The translations under genes were made by a program, and so were the position numbers. A stretch of DNA of 64,000 bases, taken from the NCBI RefSeq assembly GCF_001302565.1, contig NZ_CP012750.1, positions 868,001-932,000 on the forward strand, in the 5' to 3' direction. The stretch comes from Glutamicibacter halophytocola. Its GTDB lineage: Bacteria > Actinomycetota > Actinomycetes > Actinomycetales > Micrococcaceae. Below are positions 48,617 to 57,429 of the stretch, piece after piece (position 1 is the stretch's first letter; every line of letters begins with the position of its first letter). Below the pieces are notes generated by a model. That model worked only from the letters and a program-made list of their open reading frames with translations. It was not told where the DNA came from and did no database searches.

Positions 48617-49068
48617 TCAGGGTCGTCGGGGAAATACGACGGGTCGATCTCGTTGATTGGCTTGACCCACAGCTGGGACACCTCGTGCACCACGCATTGA
48701 TGGACCAGGTCCAGCAGCTCTCCAGGGCTGTCGGCAATCTGCTCGATGGGCAGGCGGAAAATGATGATTTTTGCTCGCTCGCTGGCGGTGGCCGCCACGG
48801 AGGACGCCAGCGGGATCCGGTCACCAACGGCCTGGGCCTGGTTGATGAGAGTGTCGCTGGGAACCGGCTCGATCAAGAAGTCGATAAGCTCAATCTTCTG
48901 CGGCCAGCGCTCGGAAAGCCGCTGGGCACTGGCCATCACTGCGTCATCGAACCGCTCTTGCCTGCCTCGGTAGGCAGGAAGATGCATCGGCAGCAACGGC
49001 CCGCGGCGCCCCCGGCCGTGGCGATTGCGCCGCGGCCCGCTGGGCTGATTCGGCACCTTGGAGTTCAT
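48607..49068 (-). CDS. Zincin-like (metallopeptidase family) protein with degenerate motif
   Basis: 153-residue protein of the actinobacterial metallopeptidase family (related to mycobacterial Rv3259-type genes next to DUF3499). The expected HExxH helix is present as VVHEVSQLW: the second His is replaced by Gln, so zinc-dependent peptidase activity is doubtful. The N terminus is basic (PSGPRRNRHGRGRRG). ATG 49068 is preceded by TAGGCT six bases upstream, so it is probably leaderless; GTG 49071 would add one residue. Divergent from the DUF3499 gene, convergent with ctaA. Confidence 0.78.
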   Translation of the reverse strand: MNSKVPNQPSGPRRNRHGRGRRGPLLPMHLPAYRGRQERFDDAVMASAQRLSERWPQKIELIDFLIEPVPSDTLINQAQAVGDRIPLASSVAATASERAKIIIFRLPIEQIADSPGELLDLVHQCVVHEVSQLWVKPINEIDPSYFPDDPDYE

Positions 49069-49074
49069 CACCCC

Positions 49075-49080
49075 AGCCTA
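49075..49080 (-). promoter_or_regulatory. -10 element of a probable leaderless promoter
   Basis: Minus-strand TAGGCT is 6 bases before ATG 49068 of the zincin-like gene. Confidence 0.6.
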
Positions 49081-49155
49081 TCGCCCCGGATGGCCTCTGG
49101 CCGCGCATCGGCCCGTAAACACCGCTAGATCCCCGGTTAGCGCCAATGGCACGAG

Positions 49156-49161
49156 TAGAAT
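49156..49161 (+). promoter_or_regulatory. -10 element of a probable leaderless promoter
   Basis: TAGAAT is 7 bases before GTG 49169 of the DUF3499 gene. Confidence 0.6.
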
Positions 49162-49168
49162 GGGAACC

Positions 49169-49555
49169 GTGGAAGGTCTTCGTCTTTGTTCTCGCCCAGC
49201 TTGCCGTGAAGCAGCTCGTGCAACCCTCACCTACGTATACGCGGATTCAACTGCTGTACTGGGTCCGCTCGCGACCTATCCGGAGCCGCACTGCTACGAC
49301 CTGTGCGCGCGGCACGCCAATCGCCTGACCGTCCCCAGCGGCTGGAACCTGATTCGCGGAGCCATGCCGGATGTGCTGGAGCCCGAAGACGAACTGAATG
49401 CGCTGGTGAATGCGGTGCGCGACAAGCAGCCGGCGGCCCGCGAGCCGCGGCACGCCTCAACTTCCCCGGTGGATTCGGTGCGTGCTCGCGAAAACCGCGG
49501 CCAGCGCTTTGACTCTCGTGTGCGCCTGGCCGTTTTGCCGGATAAGGAACAGTAA
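49169..49555 (+). CDS. DUF3499 family protein
   Basis: Actinobacterial protein of unknown function, 128 residues. Its conserved part has two cysteine pairs (LCSRPAC near 6-12 and CYDLCARH near 44-51), a layout that suggests a zinc-ribbon-like site, and ends in a basic, Arg-rich tail. GTG 49169 (VEGLRLCSR) is supported by a leaderless -10; the frame is open to 49058 but that overlaps the divergent gene's start. The neighbour order DUF3499-zincin near whiB2 is that of mycobacteria. Confidence 0.85.
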   Translation: MEGLRLCSRPACREAARATLTYVYADSTAVLGPLATYPEPHCYDLCARHANRLTVPSGWNLIRGAMPDVLEPEDELNALVNAVRDKQPAAREPRHASTSPVDSVRARENRGQRFDSRVRLAVLPDKEQ

Positions 49556-49736
49556 GTACCGTTCCAAGAACTTTTCCCAGCACTTCGCGCCTGTGTCTTA
49601 GCCGAAACATGTTTTAGGTGTGGTAATCCGTCGCAAGAGCCTTTCGGGTGGATATGCTGAAGGCGCGTGAGCCCTTCGAGGCTTGCCAATTACCCCAAAA
49701 CATCACACCATCGCGCGAATTGCAGGAGGTCTGCTC

Positions 49737-51209
49737 ATGGCTGAGGCGGCGAAAAACCCTTCCGGAGGGCAAGGAAATGCGGGCCAGCCCGCATCGGCTG
49801 GCCCGGAAGGCGCGCCAAGTCCCAAGGCATCCCTGAGCCAAAAGGCCGAGGAGCTGGCAGCGCGTTTGGAAGCCCACAAGAACCAAGCGCAGGCTGAGGC
49901 GGCCAAGGAAACCGTTGCCCGGGAAGCCGCCCGCAAGGAAGCAGTTCGCTTGGCGATGTCCGGCAAATCCGAGACTCCTGCGCAGCCCGAAGCCAGCAAG
50001 CCTGCAGCCCAGAAAGCAGCGCCTGCCAAGCCAGCCGCGGCCCCGCCGGCGCAGAAGCCAGCCGCAGCCAAGCCAGCAGCTCCTGCCGCGGCGAATAAGC
50101 CCGCGGAGGGGAAAGCGGAGGGGAAAACCGTGGCTGCCAAAACCGCTCCAGCCAAGCCCGCAGCGGCGAAGCCAGCGGCCAAGCCGCAGGCCAAAGAGCC
50201 AGTTGAAGACGTGATTCGCGCAATCAAGCTTCCCCATGAACTTGAAGCCGAAAAGAAGACTGCAAGCCAGCCCGAAGCACCGGCAACGAGCGTGCAGCCT
50301 CAGGCAGAGGAGCCAGCCACGAACACCGCACAGCAGGTACCGCCGGTTTCGGCGGCTCCGAAAACAGGATCGCTGCCCACCACGAAAGCCGCTGTGGCAC
50401 AGGCCCGCAATCGCGTCTTCGGCAGCTACGAGCCGGAGCCAGAACCTTCGGAGGCGGCCGTCAAGCGCCGTGTCGCCCGTGAACGCGCCCTGAACTCCAA
50501 GCCGCCCCTGGGCCGCACCGCGCAGGTGATAGTAGCACTGGTCTTCCCGCTGCTGACCCTGATCGCTGCCATCCGTCTGATCGCCACCCCTGCCTTCTTG
50601 GCGCTGTCCTACGCACGCCCCGGATTCCCCAGCGACAGCTTCGGATTCACCGATGCCGAACGCCTGACCTACGGCAGCTACGGCGTGGACTACCTGAACA
50701 ACTTCGCCGGGCGAGAGTACCTGGCCGGGCTCAAGCTCTCCACGGGTTCGAGCATGTTCACCGAAGGCGAGGTGCAGCATATGGTCGATGTGAAACACCT
50801 GATTGGCTTCGCCTACGTGCTTGGCGTGGTCTTGGCAATCATCCTGGTCATCGGCGTCTGGTACCTCGCCAAGCGCTATGCCGGCGGTGTGCGCAGGGCC
50901 CTGTTCTCCGGCGCCATCGTGACCCTGGCAATGATTGCGGTGCTCGCTGTGGCAGCGCTGATGGGGTGGGAAACCTTCTTCACCCAGTTCCACGCGCTGT
51001 TCTTCTCCGAAGGAACTTGGACCTTCAGCGTCAGGGACACCCTCATCCGCCTGTACCCCGAGCAGTTCTGGGTTGATAGCGCCATTGGCATTGCCGCCCT
51101 GGTGCTGGCAACGGTTCTCGTGGTTCTGGTCAGCTGCTGGCCGACAGGGCGCCGCCGCGAGTCCTCCCGGCTGCGCCAGGAAGCCCGCGCCTTCGGCATC
51201 GGCAACTAG
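49737..51209 (+). CDS. DUF1461/TIGR01906 membrane protein with histone-H1-like N terminus
   Basis: 490 residues. The N-terminal 270 are hydrophilic; within them about residues 75-170 are almost only Ala, Pro and Lys (PAAAKPAAKPQAK-type motifs), resembling eukaryotic H1 tails. The C-terminal half is the DUF1461 region with about four to five helices (VIVALVFPLLTLIAAIRLI; HLIGFAYVLGVVLAIILVI; IVTLAMIAVLAVAALMG; IGIAALVLATVLVVLVSCW) and conserved SYGVDYLNNF and FHALFFSEGTW loops. ATG 49737 follows GCAGGAGGT six bases upstream. Function unknown. Confidence 0.85.
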   Translation: MAEAAKNPSGGQGNAGQPASAGPEGAPSPKASLSQKAEELAARLEAHKNQAQAEAAKETVAREAARKEAVRLAMSGKSETPAQPEASKPAAQKAAPAKPAAAPPAQKPAAAKPAAPAAANKPAEGKAEGKTVAAKTAPAKPAAAKPAAKPQAKEPVEDVIRAIKLPHELEAEKKTASQPEAPATSVQPQAEEPATNTAQQVPPVSAAPKTGSLPTTKAAVAQARNRVFGSYEPEPEPSEAAVKRRVARERALNSKPPLGRTAQVIVALVFPLLTLIAAIRLIATPAFLALSYARPGFPSDSFGFTDAERLTYGSYGVDYLNNFAGREYLAGLKLSTGSSMFTEGEVQHMVDVKHLIGFAYVLGVVLAIILVIGVWYLAKRYAGGVRRALFSGAIVTLAMIAVLAVAALMGWETFFTQFHALFFSEGTWTFSVRDTLIRLYPEQFWVDSAIGIAALVLATVLVVLVSCWPTGRRRESSRLRQEARAFGIGN

Positions 51210-51228
51210 GCACCAGCTCAACAAACTG

Positions 51229-51262
51229 GTTCAGGCGCCGCATCTGCGGCGCCTGAACTGTT
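51229..51262. terminator. Terminator between DUF1461 and the acyl-CoA synthetase gene
   Basis: Perfect 13-base stem GTTCAGGCGCCGC (51229-51241) / GCGGCGCCTGAAC (51246-51258) with a 4-base loop, then TGTTT. Confidence 0.85.
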
Positions 51263-51273
51263 TAATTGGCCTC

Positions 51274-53115
51274 CTACTTGGAGTAGAACTCCTGGATCCG
51301 GTCTTCGAACTGGTCGAGGACGCTCTGCCGCTTGAGTTTCAGCGAGCTGGTCAGGTGGCCTGAGGCCTCGGTGAATTCCGCATCGAGGACCACGAACTTG
51401 CGAATCGATTCGGCCTTGGACACCGTCAGGTTCGCCGTGTCCACATATTGCTGGATTTCGGCAATGACTTCGGGATGAACTGCCGCTTGCGCCAGCGACA
51501 ATTCGCCTAGCCCCTTGGCTTTGCCCCACAGGACGAGTTCCTCATGATCCAGGGTCACCAAGGCTGAAATAAACGGACGCTGTTCGCCGACCAGGACGCA
51601 CTGGGCCACAATGCGCCCGGCACGAACCATCTCCTCCAAGGGACCGGGGGAGACGTTTTTGCCGCCGGCCGTGACAATCAGTTCCTTCTTGCGGCCGGTG
51701 ACCTTCAAGTACCCGGATTCATCCAGGACGCCGGTATCACCGGTCTTGAAATAGCCGCCAGCGTCGAAGGCTTCCGCGGTAGCCTGGGGATTGTTGTGGT
51801 AGCCGGAGAAGACGCCGATGCCCTTGACCAGGATCTCGCCATCGTCGGCGATCCTGACGCTGGTTCCGGGGATGGGACGCCCCACCGTGCCTACGCGGGT
51901 ATGCGAGGCCTGGTTCACCGTGGCCGGCGCGGTGGTCTCGGTCAAGCCGTAGCCTTCCACCAGCTGGATGCCGGCGCCCCGGAAGAAGTGCGCCAGATCC
52001 TGGTTGAGCGCGCTGGCCCCCGAAATTGCGTAGCCGCATTCGCCGCCAAAAATGCCGCGCAGTTTTGGATAGAGCACCTTGTTGAACAGCGCATGCCGGG
52101 CGCGCAGGCCCAGGGGCAGGCGTGCCTTGAGTCCACGGGCACGTGCATCGCGGATCTTGGAAACATCGATGGCAGTCTGCTCGGCCTTCAAGAACAGGCC
52201 GGCCTTGCCGCTGCTCTCAGCTGTTGCCAGCGCGGTGGTGCGAATCTTCTCGAAGACGCGTGGAACGGCCAACAGGAAGCCGGGCTTGACGGCTGCCATG
52301 TCCTGGACCAGATGAGCAATGGAACTTGAATGGGCGATGATGGAGCCGCCGTGGATGCAGGTCTGCTGGACGGCGCGGGCGAGCACGTGGGCCAGCGGCA
52401 GGAACATCAGGGTGCGGCGCTGGTCGCCGAGAACTTCGCGCATGTGCCCGGCCAGGTTGTGGGCGACCATGGCGAAATTGGCGTGGGTCATATTGCAGCC
52501 CTTGGGGCGGCCGGTCGTGCCCGAGGTGTACACCATGGTGGCTACGTCTTCGAGCTTCATGGACGAGCGGCGGGACTCGATGGCCTGCTCGTTGACTTCG
52601 CCAGGCTCCACGAGCAGCCGGTGCAATCCTGCTGAAGGTATCAGCGCCTTGTCGGACTGGTCCGAACCCTCGAAAATATGGATGAGGATCTCTTCGCCCA
52701 GCTGCGCGGCGGCCTGCCGCACATTGGCCCGCAGCGCGTGGTCCTCGGCGAAGACAACGCGGGCGCCTGAATCGCGGAGGATCCATTCGATCTGAAAAGG
52801 GCTGGAGGTCTCGTAGATGGGAACCGAGACGCCGCCGGCAAACCAGATGGCTTCTTCCGCCAGCGCCCACTCGTAGCGCGTTCTCGAGACGATCGCGACC
52901 TTGTCGCCTGGCTGGAGCCCATCATTGATCAAGGTGGTTGCCAGGCGCTTCACGTCGGCGAGGAAATCTCCGGCGCTCACATCGTGCCAGGAGCCCTCGC
53001 GCTGCACGCTGAACAACGGCTGGTCCGAACCGCGGGCGACGCGGTCGAGGAGAAGATTCGTCGTATTAACTTCTGGCGCTAATTCAGTAAGCAGCTCGAC
53101 GGTTACTTCGTGCAT
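51274..53115 (-). CDS. Long-chain fatty-acid-CoA ligase (AMP-forming)
   Basis: Activates fatty acids to acyl-CoA by an acyl-adenylate; FadD15-type. 613 residues. Adenylate-forming motifs: MVYTSGTTGRPKGCNMTH (about 195-212), VEGYGLTETTA, and YFKTGDTGVLDESGYLKV. The C-terminal hinge Lys region ends in KLKRQSVLDQ. The N-terminal half resembles the FadD15/FAA family used in membrane lipid turnover. ATG 53115. It lies upstream of pmt on the same strand order but 78 bases apart, probably separate transcription. Substrate chain length is unknown. Confidence 0.9.
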   Translation of the reverse strand: MHEVTVELLTELAPEVNTTNLLLDRVARGSDQPLFSVQREGSWHDVSAGDFLADVKRLATTLINDGLQPGDKVAIVSRTRYEWALAEEAIWFAGGVSVPIYETSSPFQIEWILRDSGARVVFAEDHALRANVRQAAAQLGEEILIHIFEGSDQSDKALIPSAGLHRLLVEPGEVNEQAIESRRSSMKLEDVATMVYTSGTTGRPKGCNMTHANFAMVAHNLAGHMREVLGDQRRTLMFLPLAHVLARAVQQTCIHGGSIIAHSSSIAHLVQDMAAVKPGFLLAVPRVFEKIRTTALATAESSGKAGLFLKAEQTAIDVSKIRDARARGLKARLPLGLRARHALFNKVLYPKLRGIFGGECGYAISGASALNQDLAHFFRGAGIQLVEGYGLTETTAPATVNQASHTRVGTVGRPIPGTSVRIADDGEILVKGIGVFSGYHNNPQATAEAFDAGGYFKTGDTGVLDESGYLKVTGRKKELIVTAGGKNVSPGPLEEMVRAGRIVAQCVLVGEQRPFISALVTLDHEELVLWGKAKGLGELSLAQAAVHPEVIAEIQQYVDTANLTVSKAESIRKFVVLDAEFTEASGHLTSSLKLKRQSVLDQFEDRIQEFYSK

Positions 53116-53193
53116 GGAAGCTGAACCCTTCGGGAATCGATAATCGTCAACGTGGCCTGGTTCATGGCATCAAGCGCCGATCTGCCCCGGTGC

Positions 53194-54807
53194 CTAGCCC
53201 CAGCTGGGGATCCACACGTGCAGGCGCCAGAGCTCATCTGCAATCATTTCCCCAGACCAAATCGACCAAAAGAAGGCCGATGTGACTAGGAATAACGCAA
53301 TAACCAGGGTGACCACGATAATGCGTGAGCGGTATACGAGTCCGGAATTCGGCTCACGCGGAATGAACCTGCCAATCATATACGTCAATGAAAGGATCAT
53401 GAACGGAACCAGCGGCAGGGTGTAGAAGAAGAACATCGTGCGTTCCGGGTACATCAGCCATGGCAGGAAACCGGCCACGGCCGAGGAAAGAATGGCCCCG
53501 GCACGCCAGTCGCGGGCTCCGATCCACCACAGGATCAACAGGAACATGCTGATCGAGCAGGCCCACCACAGCAGCGGGTTGGGAAGGTCGGTGATGACTT
53601 CGGTGCAGCGCTTCAGATCGCAGCCGTTGACGCCCTTGTCGTAGCCTTCGAAGTAGAACAGCACCGGACGGCCAGCGAAAGGCCACGTCCATGGCGAGGA
53701 TTGCCATCCGTGTTCTGAACTGAGTCCCGTGTGGAATTCGTAGCCAGCCTGATGATAATGCCAGAGCGAGCGCAGCGGAGCGGGCAGCCAGCTGACGCCG
53801 TCGCCGGGATTTTCTTCAGCCCATTGCCGGTAGCGCCCGCCGGCAGTGATCAGCCAACTGGTCCACGTGGACAGGTAGGTGAGCAGCGCGAGCGGGATCA
53901 TCGTGAAGAACGAGTAGATGCCGTCGCGGGTGAAAGCGGCACGCTGCCAGTGATGAATGCCTGCGGTGCGGCGCGCGGCGAAGTCCCACAGCACGGCCAT
54001 GATGCAGAAAACAGCCACAAAGGACAGCGCTGACCACTTGATGCCGACCGCCCCGCCGAGCATGACAGCTGCAACCAGGCGCCACGGGCGCCACCACAGC
54101 ATCGGCCCGTACCCCAGGAGGAATTCATCGGGCCTGTTGCCCCGGGGGACACTGAGCTTGCGAGCCAGTTGGGTCCGTCCATGGATCCGGTCCTTGAGCA
54201 ACGCGTAAAACGCGGCCAGGACGAAGAACATGAGGAAGATATCCAGAAGCGCGGTGCGTGACATCACGATGGAATGGCCATCGATGGCCATCAACAGTCC
54301 GGCGATGCCAGCCAGGATATGCGATCCGAAGAGCAGCCGGGCGCAGAGGGTGACCAGCAGCACCGAAAGGGTGCCGAACAGCGCCGTGCTGAAACGCCAG
54401 CCGAAGCCGTTGAAATCGCCAAAGAGCAGCATTCCAATGCCGATGAGCCATTTGCCCAGTGGCGGATGGACCACGAAGGAAGAATCCGTGGTGAGCTGGG
54501 GATCCCCGGCGATGAATTGCGCGTCGCTGTCATCGGCCCATTCGCGTTCGTAACCGCTTTGCAGCAGCGAAAACGCGTCTTTGACGTAGTAGGTTTCGTC
54601 AAAGATCAACATGTGCGGATGAGCAAGGTTGATGAAACGCAGCAAACCGGCAAGCAACGTCACCGCCAGCGGAATGATCCACAGCAGCGGTCCGCTGAGC
54701 GCTACCGTGGGCAGGAGCCGCTGTTTCAGGCTCTCGAAAGTGAAGGCCTGCCGCGTTGAACGGACGTGGCCAATAATCGCGGAGTTAGGTGTCGAGATGC
54801 CCATCAC
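53194..54807 (-). CDS. Protein O-mannosyltransferase (PMT, GT39)
   Basis: Membrane glycosyltransferase that adds mannose from polyprenyl-phosphate-mannose to Ser/Thr of exported proteins. 537 residues with about 11-12 helices. The N-terminal luminal acidic motif FDETYYVKDAF and HPPLGKW are intact; the later HGWQSSPWTWPFAGRPVLFY loop is typical. GTG 54807 (or ATG 54804) is preceded by TAGCAT six bases upstream, so leaderless. Divergent from rsmI, exactly the mycobacterial pmt-rsmI arrangement. Likely uses mannose supplied by manA in this window. Confidence 0.93.
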   Translation of the reverse strand: MMGISTPNSAIIGHVRSTRQAFTFESLKQRLLPTVALSGPLLWIIPLAVTLLAGLLRFINLAHPHMLIFDETYYVKDAFSLLQSGYEREWADDSDAQFIAGDPQLTTDSSFVVHPPLGKWLIGIGMLLFGDFNGFGWRFSTALFGTLSVLLVTLCARLLFGSHILAGIAGLLMAIDGHSIVMSRTALLDIFLMFFVLAAFYALLKDRIHGRTQLARKLSVPRGNRPDEFLLGYGPMLWWRPWRLVAAVMLGGAVGIKWSALSFVAVFCIMAVLWDFAARRTAGIHHWQRAAFTRDGIYSFFTMIPLALLTYLSTWTSWLITAGGRYRQWAEENPGDGVSWLPAPLRSLWHYHQAGYEFHTGLSSEHGWQSSPWTWPFAGRPVLFYFEGYDKGVNGCDLKRCTEVITDLPNPLLWWACSISMFLLILWWIGARDWRAGAILSSAVAGFLPWLMYPERTMFFFYTLPLVPFMILSLTYMIGRFIPREPNSGLVYRSRIIVVTLVIALFLVTSAFFWSIWSGEMIADELWRLHVWIPSWG

Positions 54808-54813
54808 CAGATC

Positions 54814-54819
54814 ATGCTA
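54814..54819 (-). promoter_or_regulatory. -10 element of a probable leaderless PMT promoter
   Basis: Minus-strand TAGCAT is 6 bases before GTG 54807. Confidence 0.6.
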
Positions 54820-54859
54820 CCGGCGTGAAGGGAGGAATGTGGGCTTTTCATACTTCGCG

Positions 54860-54865
54860 TAGGCT
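54860..54865 (+). promoter_or_regulatory. -10 element of a probable leaderless rsmI promoter
   Basis: TAGGCT is 7 bases before GTG 54873, about 40 bases from the divergent PMT -10. Confidence 0.6.
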
Positions 54866-54872
54866 TAAGAAT

Positions 54873-55733
54873 GTGCAGATCTCAGAGAATGAGGGCGTAA
54901 TCGTCCTCGGCGCTACCCCAATTGGCAATTTATCCGATGCTTCCCCGCGGTTGCGGGAAATGATGGCGACCGCGGATATCATCGCCGCGGAGGACACGAG
55001 AAACTTCCACCACCTCGCCCATGCGCTGGGAATCAAGATCACCGCCAAGGTGATGAGCCTTCATGAGCACAACGAAGCACACAAGCTTTCTGAAGTCATC
55101 GTCTTGGCAGCCCAGGGGGCAACAATCCTGGTCGTCTCCGACGCGGGAATGCCAGCTGTTTCGGATCCGGGCTACCCGCTGGTGGCGGCCGCGCTCAGCG
55201 CAGGCATTCGCGTCACCGCCGTGCCAGGCCCTTCAGCCGTGTTGACCGCGCTCTCGCTTTCGGGCCTGCCGACAGGGCGCTTCACCTTCGAGGGGTTCTT
55301 GCCACGCAAGGCAGGGGAGCGGCGCAAAAGGCTGGAATCGTTGCTGGCCGAAGAACGCACCATGGTCTTCTTCGAAGCGCCGCATCGCCTGGGCGATTTC
55401 CTGGAGGGCGCCGTCGAAGCCTTTGGCGAAAACCGCCAGGCAGCCGTGGCCCGGGAATTGACCAAAAAATTTGAGGAAGTCCGTCGAGACTCGCTCGGTG
55501 CCTTGAAGCAGTGGTCCGAGGATGGCGTGCGTGGCGAAATCGTCGTGGTGATCCACGGCGCTGAAGAAGCAGAACCGGCCACGGTGGATGAGTTGCTGCC
55601 CAAGGTTGCGGCACTCGTGGAACAGGGCACTCGAATGAAACAAGCCGTGGCTGAAGTTGCCGAAAAATTTGGCGTGAAGAAACGCGATCTTTATGAGGCT
55701 GTCTTGGCCGAACGTCACGAAGCGGATAAATAG
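54873..55733 (+). CDS. rsmI: 16S rRNA (cytidine-2'-O)-methyltransferase RsmI
   Basis: Methylates the ribose of C1402 in 16S rRNA. 286 residues, the same as E. coli RsmI. Tetrapyrrole-methylase fold signatures are visible: LGATPIGNLSDASPR near the N terminus, AAEDTRNFHHL, VVSDAGMPAVSDPGYPL and FEGFLPRKAGERRKRLE. The C-terminal DUF4351-like/KKRDLYEAVL element is present. GTG 54873 is supported by TAGGCT seven bases upstream; the frame is open from 54789 but that overlaps pmt's start region. Confidence 0.95.
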   Translation: MQISENEGVIVLGATPIGNLSDASPRLREMMATADIIAAEDTRNFHHLAHALGIKITAKVMSLHEHNEAHKLSEVIVLAAQGATILVVSDAGMPAVSDPGYPLVAAALSAGIRVTAVPGPSAVLTALSLSGLPTGRFTFEGFLPRKAGERRKRLESLLAEERTMVFFEAPHRLGDFLEGAVEAFGENRQAAVARELTKKFEEVRRDSLGALKQWSEDGVRGEIVVVIHGAEEAEPATVDELLPKVAALVEQGTRMKQAVAEVAEKFGVKKRDLYEAVLAERHEADK

Positions 55734-55752
55734 CGGAATTCGCATAGGCTGA

Positions 55753-55780
55753 TTGCACAATGAATCTGCGCTTTTATAGT
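55753..55780 (+). promoter_or_regulatory. Promoter of the aldehyde dehydrogenase gene
   Basis: TTGCAC (55753-55758), 16-base spacer, TATAGT (55775-55780). The leader of about 80 bases carries AGGAGA before ATG 55870. Confidence 0.6.
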
Positions 55781-55869
55781 GCACAGGGCGATTTACAGTT
55801 CGCTTGTGCCGAGAATAGCGTAGGCATCAACGACGATTAGTTTCATTTATAGTTTCAGGAGATGCGCGT

Positions 55870-57357
55870 ATGTCGATCACTGCCCAGCGCGAAGCAGAAC
55901 TGCTTGCAAAGGTTCCAACCGGTCTTTTGATCAATGGCGAATGGCGCGATGCCTCGGATGGCGGCACCTTCGACGTGCTGGATCCAGCCACCGGAGAAAA
56001 GCTGCTGACCCTTGCCAGCGCCACGAGCGAAGATGCCATGGCCGCTTTGGATGCAGCGGATGCCGTGCAGGCCGAATGGGCCTTGACCGCACCACGCGAA
56101 CGGGCTGAGATTCTGCGCCGCGCCTTCGATCTGGTCACCGAGCGCAAGGATGACTTCGCCCTGCTGATGAGCCTGGAAATGGGCAAGCCACTGGCCGAGG
56201 CCTACGGCGAAGTGACCTACGGTGCCGAATTCCTGCGCTGGTTCTCCGAAGAAACCGTGCGCCACTACGGCCGCTACGTGACCACCCCCGAGGGCAAGAA
56301 CAAGGTTCTGGTCCACCACAAGCCGGTGGGCCCATGCCTGCTGATCACCCCGTGGAACTTCCCATTGGCCATGGCTACCCGCAAGGTCGGCCCAGCAGTT
56401 GCTGCAGGTTGCACCATGGTGCTCAAGCCAGCCAAGCTGACCCCGCTGACTTCCCAGCTGTTCGCTGCCACGATGATGGAAGCTGGCCTTCCGGCAGGCG
56501 TGCTGAACGTTGTTTCCGGAGCCTCGGCTTCGAAGATCTCCGGCCCATTGATGCAGGACGACCGCCTGCGCAAGGTCTCCTTCACCGGTTCGACCCCAGT
56601 GGGCAAGCAGCTGATGAAGGACGCCGCCGACAAGGTGCTGCGCACCTCGATGGAACTGGGCGGCAACGCGCCGTTCATCGTCTTCGAAGATGCCGACCTG
56701 GATGCCGCAGTCGAGGGCGCCATGGCTGCCAAGATGCGCAACATGGGCGAAGCCTGCACCGCAGCCAACCGCTTCCTGGTCCACGCTGATGTTGCCGAAG
56801 AGTTCACCGCAAAGTTCGCCGAAGCGATGAAGGCACTGAAGCCAGGCCGTGGCACCGAAGAAGGCACCACCGTGGGACCACTGGTGGAGGAAAAGGCTCG
56901 CGACGAAGTTCACGCACTGGTCGAGGCCGCAGTCAGCGCTGGCGCAACTGCTGTTACCGGTGGCGCACCGGTCGAGGGCCCAGGCTACTTCTACCAGCCA
57001 ACCGTTCTGGCCAACGTAGCCAACGACGCGAAGATCCTGACCCAGGAGATCTTCGGCCCGGTTGCTCCGGTGACCACGTTCACTTCCGAGGAAGAGGCCA
57101 TCAAGCTGGCCAACTCCACCGAGTACGGTCTGGCCTCCTACATCTACTCGCAGGACTTCAACCGCATGTTCCGCGTTTCGGAGCAGATCGAATTCGGCCT
57201 GGTTGGCTTCAACGCCGGCGTTATCTCCAACGCAGCAGCACCATTCGGCGGCGTGAAGCAGTCCGGTTTGGGCCGCGAAGGCGGCGCTGAAGGTTTGGGC
57301 GAATACACCACCGTGCAGTACATCGGCATCGCCGATCCATACGCTGCAAAGAAGTAG
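55870..57357 (+). CDS. gabD: NAD(P)-dependent aldehyde dehydrogenase, succinate-semialdehyde type
   Basis: Oxidises an aldehyde to the acid; best match in style is succinate-semialdehyde dehydrogenase (GABA catabolism). 495 residues. Catalytic C296 lies in NMGEACTAANRF and general base E262 in MELGGNAPF; the cofactor lysine region is TMVLKPAKLTPL and the Rossmann loop KVSFTGSTPVGKQL. AGGAGA stands seven bases before the ATG. Strong codon bias suggests high expression. No gabT or other GABA genes flank it, so the exact aldehyde is an inference. Confidence 0.88.
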   Translation: MSITAQREAELLAKVPTGLLINGEWRDASDGGTFDVLDPATGEKLLTLASATSEDAMAALDAADAVQAEWALTAPRERAEILRRAFDLVTERKDDFALLMSLEMGKPLAEAYGEVTYGAEFLRWFSEETVRHYGRYVTTPEGKNKVLVHHKPVGPCLLITPWNFPLAMATRKVGPAVAAGCTMVLKPAKLTPLTSQLFAATMMEAGLPAGVLNVVSGASASKISGPLMQDDRLRKVSFTGSTPVGKQLMKDAADKVLRTSMELGGNAPFIVFEDADLDAAVEGAMAAKMRNMGEACTAANRFLVHADVAEEFTAKFAEAMKALKPGRGTEEGTTVGPLVEEKARDEVHALVEAAVSAGATAVTGGAPVEGPGYFYQPTVLANVANDAKILTQEIFGPVAPVTTFTSEEEAIKLANSTEYGLASYIYSQDFNRMFRVSEQIEFGLVGFNAGVISNAAAPFGGVKQSGLGREGGAEGLGEYTTVQYIGIADPYAAKK

Positions 57358-57388
57358 ATCTAAGCATCCAACGATGGGTCGCAGATAA

Positions 57389-57418
57389 TTGATGCCCGGC
57401 CAAGTGGCCGGGCATCAA
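57389..57418. terminator. Hairpin between the convergent gabD and transglutaminase genes
   Basis: Perfect 13-base stem TTGATGCCCGGCC (57389-57401) / GGCCGGGCATCAA (57406-57418) with AAGT loop; no T tract. Confidence 0.75.
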
Positions 57419-57429
57419 CTGTCTGCAGG

